Shown here: positions 1-5,152 of the stretch, piece by piece
Numbering within the stretch: position 1 is the stretch's first letter
Layout of the letters: each line of letters begins with the position of its first letter
Source: an uncultured Lachnospiraceae bacterium
GTDB lineage: Bacteria > Bacillota > Clostridia > Lachnospirales > Lachnospiraceae
NCBI GenBank assembly: GCA_910585465.1
Contig: CAJUEW010000047.1
Span: 1 to 7,217, forward strand
Direction of reading: 5' to 3'
Length of the DNA: 7,217 nucleotides
Made by a program: the position numbers and the translations under genes
Notes under the pieces: generated by a model
Database searches by the model: none
The model's input: the letters and a program-made list of their open reading frames with translations, nothing else
Told to the model about the DNA's origin: nothing

Positions 1-245
1 AATGTTGTAAGAAAAGTTCACTTTTAACTTGTACTTTTTCTTGACATAGTACCACTGTTATGATCTGGAAAGGAATTCCTGCCACAATTTCGGGAAAATG
101 CTGAAAATTTATTATATGGATTACAGATGATATTAAGTCATAATACCAAATAGCCAAATGTGCTGTGTTTAAAATGAAGAATCTTATTCAAAGGAAAGGC
201 CGTAACTTTCTCTAATTTTAGACATAAAAGAAATAGTTGCTATGC
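1..245. other. AT-rich leader without a supported gene
   Basis: No convincing gene is visible here. A 10-bp palindrome AGGAATTCCT lies at 70-79. One frame from about 67 to 153 is open and reads plausibly as protein (including EFLPQFRENAENLLYGL) before a TAG, but it has no start codon or ribosome binding site and a TGA lies just upstream at 61-63, so it could be gene debris or chance. The stretch ends in the promoter of the PIN cassette. Confidence 0.5.
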
Positions 246-274
246 TTGTAAAACTATTTTAAATAGACTATAAT
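246..274 (+). promoter_or_regulatory. Sigma-A-type promoter of the PIN cassette with an internal palindrome
   Basis: The -35 box is TTGTAA (246-251) and the -10 box is a perfect TATAAT (269-274), separated by 17 bp. The spacer holds a 13-bp palindrome, CTATTTTAAATAG (254-266), and an inverted copy pair AAATAGT (231-237)/ACTATTT (253-259) brackets the -35 box. A repressor bound here would block RNA polymerase, which is the layout expected of an autoregulated toxin-antitoxin operon. The operator role is inference. Confidence 0.7.
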
Positions 275-306
275 AGATACACTGAGAGAAAGGAGACTCC
301 AGATAA

Positions 307-747
307 TTGAGAGTATATTTAGATAATTGCTGTTACAATCGGCTACTTGATGATCGCAGCTACTCACATATTTACTACGAAAGGAATTCCGTCATGCTCA
401 TCCTTGAATTAGCGGAGCACTCAGCTATTCAATTAATAGGAAGCCAAATGCTGGTCAAAGAGATTCAGGAGACACCAGACAAATACAAATGCGCTATACT
501 GCAAATGATATATAGCCTATGCACGGAAGAAATTTCGGTTGACCGGTCAATCCTGACCCGCGCCGAGGAAATACGACATATTTCAAATATTAAATATAAG
601 GACAGTATTCACCTTGCATGTGCCGAGTCTGCTAATACAGATGTATTGTTAACCACAGATAAAAAATTTTTGAATAACTGTCAGCGGATTACGACTTATA
701 CAAAGGTTATGAATCCTAATGAATGGTTGTTGGAGGTGTTATATTAA
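307..747 (+). CDS. PIN-domain RNase, probable toxin of a toxin-antitoxin pair
   Basis: This 146-residue protein is a compact PIN domain, the fold of VapC-like toxins, which are Mg2+-dependent RNases that cut RNA in the cytoplasm. The four acidic positions expected of an active PIN site can be placed: D6 in VYLDNCCYNR, E52 in LVKEI, D99 in YKDSIHLA and D118 in LLTTDKKFL. The domain therefore looks intact and catalytically competent. The start is TTG at 307, because AGGAG lies at 291-295 and MRVYLDNCC is the usual N-terminus of this PIN branch. It is the first gene after a good promoter, and its TAA stop overlaps the ATG of the next gene by one base (TAATG), indicating translational coupling. 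An RNase role is family knowledge. The toxin role is inferred from the paired small partner. The RNA target cannot be told from sequence. Confidence 0.8.
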   Translation: MRVYLDNCCYNRLLDDRSYSHIYYERNSVMLILELAEHSAIQLIGSQMLVKEIQETPDKYKCAILQMIYSLCTEEISVDRSILTRAEEIRHISNIKYKDSIHLACAESANTDVLLTTDKKFLNNCQRITTYTKVMNPNEWLLEVLY

Positions 748-956
748 TGATAGCAACAAGGTTAAATGTTACAAATACCACAGAATTACGAAAAAATGGA
801 ATAAATGCTTTAAAAACTGCATTAGGCGTTACTGGAACCCTCAAATTTTTAGAACAGTTTGATAACGGTGGTTCTGGAGACTATACTGCCGAAAAATATG
901 AACACGAAGAAACCGAACCTTCCGATACAGAAATAAGGAAAATGTTTGGATTTTAG
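747..956 (+). CDS. Small partner of the PIN protein, probable antitoxin
   Basis: This 69-residue protein starts at ATG 747, inside the TAATG overlap with the PIN stop, with GGAGG at 732-736. An in-frame ATG at 723 is possible but lies upstream of that ribosome binding site. The N-terminal half is predicted helical (TELRKNGINALKTALG, then TLKFLEQF), followed by a glycine-rich turn, a GDYTAEKY segment and an acidic, charged tail ending MFGF. From memory, small proteins with an 'ALxxALG..xFLxQFxxGxGDYT' pattern sit beside PIN genes in cyanobacteria and Clostridia; this was not searched. The inferred job is to bind and inhibit the PIN RNase, perhaps also the palindromes in the promoter. The order, toxin first and antitoxin second, is the reverse of classical vapBC. 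No standard DNA-binding motif is obvious. Confidence 0.65.
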   Translation: MIATRLNVTNTTELRKNGINALKTALGVTGTLKFLEQFDNGGSGDYTAEKYEHEETEPSDTEIRKMFGF

Positions 957-1015
957 TACCTTCTTCCTTTTTCGCACCATATACAATCAGTTCAATCCTA
1001 GAGCTTTCAAGTGAT

Positions 1016-1331
1016 GTGATCCGTGAAATCGCACGAAAGTATGAAAACGTGCAGAAAGGGCGCAAGAGGTCCAGTGGACCTCTGCACTGCGCGGACCGAA
1101 GCGGAGCGTAGAAAAGGTGCTATGATGAGAGGACCATTGATTCAAACAGAAGCAAGAACTATTTTAAACCGGGGTATCAGCCAAGGCATTACCCAGGGTA
1201 TCAGTGAAAATAAAAAAGAAACAGCACTTAGGATGCTGAAAGCGGGAAAGCTGACGGTCGAGGAGATTGCGGAATACTCTGCCCTTAGTGTGGCAGAAGT
1301 AGAACAGCTTGCGAACCTTCAGACAATATAA
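1016..1331 (+). pseudogene. C-terminal remnant of an Rpn/YhgA-like protein, disrupted by an insert
   Basis: Two pieces in different frames make one protein tail. Frame 2 from about 1016 reads VIREIARKYENVQKG up to 1060. Frame 3 from 1113 reads KGAMMRGPLIQTEART and continues through a low-complexity GISQGITQGIS linker to a C-terminal helix-turn-helix-like segment (KLTVEEIAEYSALSVAEVEQL), stopping with TAA at 1329-1331. Such Q/G-repeat linkers and LTVEEIAE..GLSVEEV tails are typical of Rpn recombination-promoting nucleases (PD-(D/E)XK, former transposase_31 family). The catalytic domain is absent, so no nuclease activity is expected. Taking out the 58-bp insert joins the pieces as VQKGAMMRG. 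The ATG at 1023 would give a 102-residue reading, but its first ~30 residues are out of frame or encoded by the insert and it has no ribosome binding site, so I treat it as debris. Confidence 0.65.
1055..1112 (+). repeat. 58-bp REP-like two-hairpin insertion with AAAGG direct repeats
   Basis: The segment carries two GC-rich hairpins unlike the surrounding AT-rich DNA. The first is a 9-bp perfect stem with a one-base centre, AGAGGTCCAgTGGACCTCT (1065-1083), extended by GC/GC with a bulged A. The second pairs CTGCGC (1087-1092) with GCGTAG (1106-1111), enclosing CCG-AAG-CGG (1096-1104). AAAGG occurs at 1055-1059 and again at 1113-1117, as a short target duplication would. Deleting 58 bp restores the host reading frame. 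The structure suggests a REP/BIME-like or small non-autonomous element; its family and mobilising enzyme are unknown, and none is in the window. Confidence 0.6.
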
Positions 1332-1365
1332 ACAGCAGGGTAACTAAATAGACTGAATTTCTGTG

Positions 1366-1407
1366 CCATCTGGTGATAAGATTACCATAATCACCAGATG
1401 GTTTTTT
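1366..1407 (+). terminator. Strong intrinsic terminator closing the + strand genes
   Basis: A perfect 12-bp stem, CCATCTGGTGAT (1366-1377) with ATCACCAGATGG (1390-1401), encloses a 12-base loop and is followed directly by TTTTTT (1402-1407). It ends + strand transcription just before the convergent SRAP gene; the last T is the first base of that gene's stop codon on the opposite strand. There is no T-run in the - direction, so it should act mainly one way. Confidence 0.9.
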
Positions 1408-2039
1408 CATGTCAGGAACAAGCTCTGCTGCTCATATTCCTGTTCCCGCCAAAGCTCTGGCGGAGTCTTATGAAGCGCATACTCCGTAAATTTGTCATCA
1501 TAAACCCAGTCCTCCAATTCACCCTCATCCAAAACCAGCGGCATACGATTATGAACAGGATCTACAGAAGCGTTCGCCTCTGTCGTAAGAATAATAAAAC
1601 GCGCCCCATCCTGAAACCGGTTATAGAATCCTGCCATAAATAAAACCGGCCTGTCTTCTCTGAAAAATATCACCTTATTCTTATCTGAATCCCACTCATA
1701 AAAATGCCTGGCCGGAATCACGCAACGCCTGTGCAATACGCTTTCACGAAATGTCCTCCGTTCCAGTGCCGTCTCTGCTCTGGCATTAATCAGCAGTCCT
1801 TTTTTCTGATACTGCAGGAATCCCCAGTGCATTTCATTCAGTTCCAATGCCGGTGAATTTTCCGCTGCAGAACCTGCCGATAACGGATTTTTCTGCCGGC
1901 TGTGGCAAGTCAGAATACCGGCAGGCTGGGAGGGGTAAATATCCCCTGTACGCATTTTCTGTATCCGCAGATTTACGCCGCGGATCACCCGTTCAATCTC
2001 TTTGGCTGTCCCCTCATCTACATAGAACCTTCCGCACAT
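1407..2039 (-). CDS. SRAP-family abasic-site processing protein (YedK/HMCES type)
   Basis: SRAP proteins crosslink covalently to abasic sites in single-stranded DNA through the amino-terminal cysteine, shielding them at replication forks. This 210-residue protein has every hallmark: MCGRF at the start, with catalytic Cys2 exposed once Met is removed; N85 in INARAET; E115 in CVIPARHFYEW; and H163 in VDPVHNRMPLVL. The length is normal for the family. The start must be ATG 2039, since only this leaves Cys2 at the N-terminus; AGGAG lies at 2049-2053, nine bases upstream. A longer open frame to 2075 would bury the cysteine and is rejected. The gene begins inside the last 22 bases of the metallophosphoesterase gene, so the two are co-transcribed and probably coupled. 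Residues about 45-65 (KNPLSAGSAAENSPAL) look like a variable surface loop. Whether it serves the host or the mobile element is unknown. Confidence 0.95.
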   Translation of the reverse strand: MCGRFYVDEGTAKEIERVIRGVNLRIQKMRTGDIYPSQPAGILTCHSRQKNPLSAGSAAENSPALELNEMHWGFLQYQKKGLLINARAETALERRTFRESVLHRRCVIPARHFYEWDSDKNKVIFFREDRPVLFMAGFYNRFQDGARFIILTTEANASVDPVHNRMPLVLDEGELEDWVYDDKFTEYALHKTPPELWREQEYEQQSLFLT

Positions 2040-2653
2040 AATTTTTCTCTCCTTTTCCTGTCGCAGAGTATCCATTCATCCAGCGTGAGCGGGGTATAGT
2101 CCGAATACATGCAGAAACAATTAATCATATTCGACGGAATTACCCGTCTCTCCCCGGCCGGATTCTCACGGATACTGCTCCTTGTTATCTCTTGGAACTG
2201 TTCAATCAGCCGCTGGTCATAGGTATCATGCACATGGCCATAAAGCATATATACTTTAGGATTCCCATTTCCGTCCAGACGATACTGCCCGTTATAACAT
2301 ATGATAGGATAGTGGCAGAGAATGACCTTCCGTTTGTTATCCTGCAGTTCCTCATAAGGTTTGATCCACACAAAACGGCTGGCATTATAATCCTTATTCT
2401 TCAGGAACCGGTCATGGTTCCCCTGGATTAGGTAGAGACGTCCATTCAGCTTCCCTAGCAGTTCATTGGTTTCTTCCGTCTTTCCCCATGACAGGTCACC
2501 CAGAATCACCACCTCGTCATTCTTCCGTACCTTTTCATTCCATCTCTGCAGCATATATGCATTCATTTCCTCCACATCCGCAAATCCACGGTAATCCATC
2601 TTTGTATTCAGGTTCCTATGGAAGAAATGTGGGTCTGCAATATAATATCTCAA
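2018..2653 (-). CDS. Calcineurin-like metallophosphoesterase
   Basis: This 211-residue cytosolic protein has the full set of metallophosphoesterase motifs in order: DPHFFH (D7, H9), GDLSWG (D53), QGNHD (N79, H80), CHYP (H114) and GHVH (H140, H142). These bind two metal ions and hydrolyse phosphoesters. The substrate is not predictable; members of this compact family are often annotated simply as phosphoesterases. The start is TTG at 2653, with AGGTGA at 2660-2665 six bases upstream, giving the family-typical N-terminus MRYYIADPHFFH. It is the first gene of a two-gene operon with its own promoter (2733-2761), and its end overlaps the SRAP start and ribosome binding site by 22 bases. The pairing with an abasic-site protein hints at nucleic-acid repair, but that is inference from neighbourhood only. 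The C-terminus (RKRREKLCAEGSM) is basic. Confidence 0.9.
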   Translation of the reverse strand: MRYYIADPHFFHRNLNTKMDYRGFADVEEMNAYMLQRWNEKVRKNDEVVILGDLSWGKTEETNELLGKLNGRLYLIQGNHDRFLKNKDYNASRFVWIKPYEELQDNKRKVILCHYPIICYNGQYRLDGNGNPKVYMLYGHVHDTYDQRLIEQFQEITRSSIRENPAGERRVIPSNMINCFCMYSDYTPLTLDEWILCDRKRREKLCAEGSM

Positions 2654-2732
2654 TCTATCTCACCTGCTTATCTTGTAATCCTAGCAATTTATTTTGATTG
2701 CTGGCTGTTTATCATTCGCAATTAATAATCAT

Positions 2733-2761
2733 ATTGTATGTAATCAGGCCAGGAAAATCAA
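2733..2761 (-). promoter_or_regulatory. Promoter of the phosphoesterase-SRAP operon
   Basis: On the - strand, TTGATT (2761-2756) and TACAAT (2738-2733) are separated by exactly 17 bp, matching the -35 and -10 consensus at four and five of six positions. It lies about 80 bases upstream of the TTG start and downstream of the terminator at 2824-2862, so the pair is transcribed independently of the resolvase group. No LexA-type box was seen. Confidence 0.6.
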
Positions 2762-2823
2762 CTACAGATTATCCCAACTACAGAACCCGCCACTGGCAGC
2801 TTCCTACGTATGCTATGGCAAGT

Positions 2824-2862
2824 AAAAATTCCGGCAGAGTATTAACCCTGGCCGGAATTTTT
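2824..2862. terminator. Bidirectional intrinsic terminator
   Basis: A perfect 12-bp inverted repeat, AAAAATTCCGGC (2824-2835) with GCCGGAATTTTT (2851-2862), has a 15-base loop. The A/T ends of the arms give a T-run in either direction, with more Ts on the + side (2863 onward: TCTTTT). It lies just after the end of the 111-residue gene at 2898 and separates the resolvase transcript from the phosphoesterase-SRAP operon. Confidence 0.85.
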
Positions 2863-2897
2863 CTTTTGCAAACCTACGCTCATAAAAAGCAACACAA

Positions 2898-3233
2898 TCA
2901 AACGCATGCATTTTGTTCTGACGATGATATTTCCCTGCAATATGGCTTCAGAAGGATGTCTGCTTTTTCCAGAAAATCCTTTCTTCCCGTACTCTCCTGA
3001 TAGACTTCCCACAATACTTTATGTAAGTTCTCCATCTGGATGCCGCCGCAGTGCCTCTCCAGCATCTTCATAAAGGGAAGCGCCATAGTCTTGCGAAAGT
3101 CCTTTCCAAGCCGCAGGTTATCGCCTTCCAAACCATATACCTCCTGAATACACTCCAGCACAACGTCATAATCTGCCTCAAACCTCATAAGTACCTGATC
3201 CATTGACCTCTCCATCTCACAAATCCTGGCCAT
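2898..3233 (-). CDS. Hypothetical 111-residue helical protein
   Basis: I do not recognise this family. The protein is soluble, has no signal peptide or membrane segment, and is predicted largely helical (FEADYDVVLECIQEVYGLE; FRKTMALPFMKMLERH; MENLHKVLWEVYQE). It has three cysteines, in LECIQ, RHCGG and KPYCRE, without a clear metal-site spacing. ATG 3233 lies five bases after the stop of the DUF5348 frame, so the two were probably translated together; the site just before it (AAGAGAG) is a weak ribosome binding site. The in-frame ATGs at 3215 and 3203 are alternatives, the latter preceded by GGAGAGG. The terminator at 2824-2862 follows. Its place behind a resolvase and DUF5348 suggests a cargo or accessory gene of that element; no function is proposed. 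Confidence 0.7.
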   Translation of the reverse strand: MARICEMERSMDQVLMRFEADYDVVLECIQEVYGLEGDNLRLGKDFRKTMALPFMKMLERHCGGIQMENLHKVLWEVYQESTGRKDFLEKADILLKPYCREISSSEQNACV

Positions 3234-3238
3234 CTCTC

Positions 3239-3460
3239 TTACATCCGGACAATCAGCCCGTCAAGGCTCATTCGAGGCAGTCCAACCAGATACCATTCGT
3301 CACCCATCTCAATCCTGGTCGGAACCTAGACATTGTCCACCTTCAGGTCAAAGCAGTCCCCACAGTGCAGCCCGCCGTAATACGAATCCAGACCGAACAG
3401 GATATCATACCGTCCGCTTTCTTTATCATAGAACAATGCTCCTTCTCTTTTTTCACTCAT
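3239..3460 (-). pseudogene. DUF5348-family gene interrupted by an in-frame amber codon
   Basis: Read from ATG 3460, which has an excellent AGGAGGT at 3470-3476, the frame gives MSEKREGALFYDKESG, then YDILFGLDSYYGGLHCGDCF, and meets TAG at 3326-3328. It continues in the same frame as VPTRIEMGDEWYLVGL and DGLIVRM to a TAA at 3239-3241. The two halves together match my memory of the ~70-residue DUF5348 proteins of Lachnospiraceae mobile elements, where the position before [IV]PTRIEM is usually tryptophan. A single TGG-to-TAG change would explain the stop. DUF5348 has no known function; the fold seems small and mainly beta. The gene lies 47 bases downstream of the resolvase and was probably in its operon. 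A sequencing error or true amber readthrough cannot be excluded. Confidence 0.75.
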
Positions 3461-3507
3461 AACGCTATTACCTCCTCTAAAATTTGTCTTTCATATAAGT
3501 AATAGTG

Positions 3508-4170
3508 TCATTTTTTCTGAGATTGGAAAATTTCTGCATTTTTTTCAAAATATTTTTTCCGATAGCGGTAAAAAGTAGTGTGAGATAATCCTAACTCCCG
3601 TTTCAGCTCTGCCTGTGAGATCTCACCCGCAGTCACTCTCTGGTAGGCTTCAGAAAATTCCTCTTCTTTGATTGCCGGCGGCCGTCCATAGTCATCCCAT
3701 TCTCCACGGAGCTTCTTCATGGCAATGCCTTCACGCTGGCGTTTTTCTTTCTTCTGAATCTCAGATTCGCTAATGGAGGCATAAAGCTCCAGCATCATGT
3801 TGTTGATCGTCTCCATCATCAGGCGTGCCATGGTGTTGTCCATCTTTGACAGATCCATTAGTGTTGTGGGAAGTTCCAGTACCATCAGCCTAACATCCCT
3901 GCTCTGTAGTTTTCGGATCTGCTCCATCGTATCCCGTTTATTCCGGCCTAACCGGTCCAGCTCTGTTACAAGCAGGACATCTCCCTCCCGAAGAACATCT
4001 TCTACAAGAACCATATACCTCGGCCTGTTAAAATTCTTTCCCGTCTGCTGGTCTGTAAAAATATTCTCCAGTTCCAAATCATGCTCCTTACAAAACACCT
4101 GAATCTCATGAATCCCCCTGTCAAGATGCTGATCTCGTGTGCTCGTCCGATGATAACCGTATACAGCCAT
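3508..4170 (-). CDS. Small serine recombinase, resolvase/invertase family
   Basis: This 220-residue enzyme cuts and rejoins DNA at a specific site through a serine-DNA intermediate. The catalytic domain shows YGYHRTST with R8 and catalytic S10, ENIFTDQQTGKNFNRPR with the basic residues after it, and ELDRLGRNKRD with D72, R73 and R76. A long helix (about 110-150) follows, then a C-terminal helix-turn-helix (about 170-205; ISQAELKRELGLSHTTFYRY). Its length and layout match Tn3/gamma-delta resolvases, not the large serine integrases. The start is ATG 4170, because GGGAGG (4180-4185) sits nine bases upstream; the ATG at 4179 abuts that site, and the open frame to 4242 would run through the res dyads. 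Three dyads matching a res site lie immediately upstream, so the enzyme probably resolves cointegrates or multimers there and represses its own gene. No transposase is visible nearby. Confidence 0.93.
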   Translation of the reverse strand: MAVYGYHRTSTRDQHLDRGIHEIQVFCKEHDLELENIFTDQQTGKNFNRPRYMVLVEDVLREGDVLLVTELDRLGRNKRDTMEQIRKLQSRDVRLMVLELPTTLMDLSKMDNTMARLMMETINNMMLELYASISESEIQKKEKRQREGIAMKKLRGEWDDYGRPPAIKEEEFSEAYQRVTAGEISQAELKRELGLSHTTFYRYRKKYFEKNAEIFQSQKK

Positions 4171-4196
4171 ATTCGCCATCCTCCCTCTGCGAAGCG

Positions 4197-4308
4197 TACC
4201 AAAATGTCCACACTTTTTCTGGTATATGCCAAAAGTGGTCATGCATACTTTTTGGTATAGGATTTCTGCCTGTTTTCGACTATGCCAAAAAGTATACTTT
4301 TTGGTATA
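4197..4308 (-). promoter_or_regulatory. Three-subsite res (resolution) site of the resolvase
   Basis: Six near-copies of the half-site TAT[A/G]CCAAAAAGT are arranged as three inverted pairs. Site I (4281-4308) is 28 bp: TATGCCAAAAAGT, AT, ACTTTTTGGTATA, with the dinucleotide AT at 4294-4295 as the likely crossover. Site II (4225-4259) is 35 bp: TATGCCAAAAGT and ACTTTTTGGTATA around a 10-base middle. Site III (4197-4226) is weaker: TACCAAAATGT and ACTTTTTCTGGTATA. The 28-bp site I, the longer site II about 52 bp away centre to centre, and site III next to the resolvase gene match the known gamma-delta/Tn3 res layout. Binding here would also cover the resolvase promoter region. Confidence 0.85.
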
Positions 4309-4366
4309 TGCGTTTCACAGTTATATACGTAGGAAAATATGAAATAGCAACCTATATGTAGAAAGC

Positions 4367-4389
4367 CCCAGAAGATTTAATCCTCTGGG
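4367..4389 (-). terminator. Possible weak terminator after the regulator pseudogene
   Basis: CCCAGAAGAT (4367-4376) pairs with ATCCTCTGGG (4380-4389) with one A-C mismatch and a 3-base loop formed by the final stop codon of the regulator frame. On the - strand it is followed by GCTTTCT, only a poor T-run, so termination is uncertain. Confidence 0.4.
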
Positions 4390-4817
4390 ACCACAAATTT
4401 ATATCCTACCCCTCTTACTGTTTAGATATATTCATGATTCTTCCATGCATTACTCAATTTTTTCCGGATACTACATATTATACAGTAAACAGCATTATCA
4501 ACGTCCACTATTTTCTCATCTCCATATATTTTATTATAAAGTTGTTCCTTCGTGAATACTCTTCCTGATTGATTTGCAAGACAAGCGAGAATTTGAAATT
4601 CATAATAGCTCATGGAAACCTGCTTATCCTTTTTAGTAATAGTTCATTGTTCCAAGTCTATAGATAAGCCCGGAAAAGAAAGGAGTTTTTCACTATCATT
4701 TGGCAATTCCGTTTGGAATTGTGTGCATTGACAATTTTTTCGTTCCGACATAAAATTCATAATATCCTGGAGCAGCTCTGAATCACTCTCTGTTTCTATT
4801 ACTATGATGCTTGTCAT
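4377..4817 (-). pseudogene. Winged-helix (OmpR-type) transcriptional regulator with two nonsense codons
   Basis: From ATG 4817 (AGAGGT at 4825-4830) the frame reads MTSIIVIETESDSELLQDIM and runs 57 residues to LSIDLEQ, where TGA (4644-4646) interrupts it. The same frame then gives a typical OmpR/PhoB C-terminal DNA-binding domain: SMSYYEFQILACLANQSGRV, FTKEQLYNKIYGDE, AVYCIICSIRKKLSNAW. It meets TAA at 4422-4424 after NHEYI, and ends TVRGVGYKFVVPED with TAA at 4377-4379. Single changes CGA-to-TGA and CAA-to-TAA would restore LEQRTITKK and YIQTVRGVGYKF, which are standard in the family. The N-terminal part is far shorter than a receiver domain and shows no clear phosphoacceptor Asp, so the parent was probably a small stand-alone winged-helix regulator of about 146 residues. 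ATG 4613 could start a shorter product lacking the last beta-hairpin wing. It lies upstream of the res site. Confidence 0.8.
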
Positions 4818-5152
4818 ATAGCTTACCTCTCAACTGATTTTCTACAATAATATCTCTTTCATTTTCTAACTCTTAGTACTTTATCTAATTGGAGATCGAA
4901 CTTTCGAACCAGACAGTCTATTAGTTTGATTTTTAACCGGATAGAGTACTAGCCAAGTTGTCAAATATGCCGGAATCTTAACTTTTAAAGCTTAAACTGC
5001 CAGGAAGGGGTTCCTTCTTTTTTATTATAATCCTGTTTGTAAAGAGAAAAAAGCATGCAGTAAAACACAGCACACTCTCATCTCCCTCTTGTTCTATCTA
5101 TTCTTATAATTTGCTTTTTTCTTTTAATCTCAATCATTCATAAAATGTTGCT
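4818..5152. other. 335-bp gene-free stretch between the two - strand modules
   Basis: No supported gene is present. It holds the ribosome binding site of the regulator pseudogene, a doubled TCGAAC motif at about 4892-4906, a small + strand hairpin at 5002-5023, and a TATAAT at 5026-5031 without a convincing -35 partner. No clean terminator follows the DUF6674-like stop at 5153. The stretch is a plausible junction between the resolvase element and the right-hand cargo, but no attachment core or end repeat could be identified. Confidence 0.5.
5002..5023 (+). terminator. Short terminator-like hairpin
   Basis: GAAGG (5004-5008) pairs with CCTTC (5013-5017) around GGTT, extendable by a G-T and an A-T pair, and is followed by TTTTTT (5018-5023). 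The form is that of a small + strand intrinsic terminator, but no + strand gene leads into it, so it may be left over from a lost gene. Confidence 0.4.

Noticed and set aside
41..64. TTGACA followed by TATGAT as a promoter
   Set aside because: The boxes are only 12 bp apart, too close for sigma-A; the TTGTAA/TATAAT pair at 246-274 is correctly spaced for the gene.
841..1065. 74-residue open frame on the - strand
   Set aside because: It is antisense to the antitoxin end and the Rpn remnant, has no ribosome binding site, and the + strand reading makes family sense.
2040..2075. Longer SRAP start at 2075
   Set aside because: It would put residues before Cys2, which must be N-terminal for activity; AGGAG is spaced for ATG 2039.
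4171..4242. Longer resolvase start at 4242
   Set aside because: The extension would lie within the res dyads; the ribosome binding site GGGAGG fits ATG 4170 and the protein then starts like other resolvases.
4197..4308. CRISPR-like array from repeated CCAAAAAGT units
   Set aside because: The units are inverted pairs of 12-13 bp with res-type spacing, without uniform spacers or cas genes.
4885..4965. tRNA-like segment with GGTTCGAAAGTTCGA resembling a T-arm
   Set aside because: No acceptor stem or consistent cloverleaf can be drawn on either strand.
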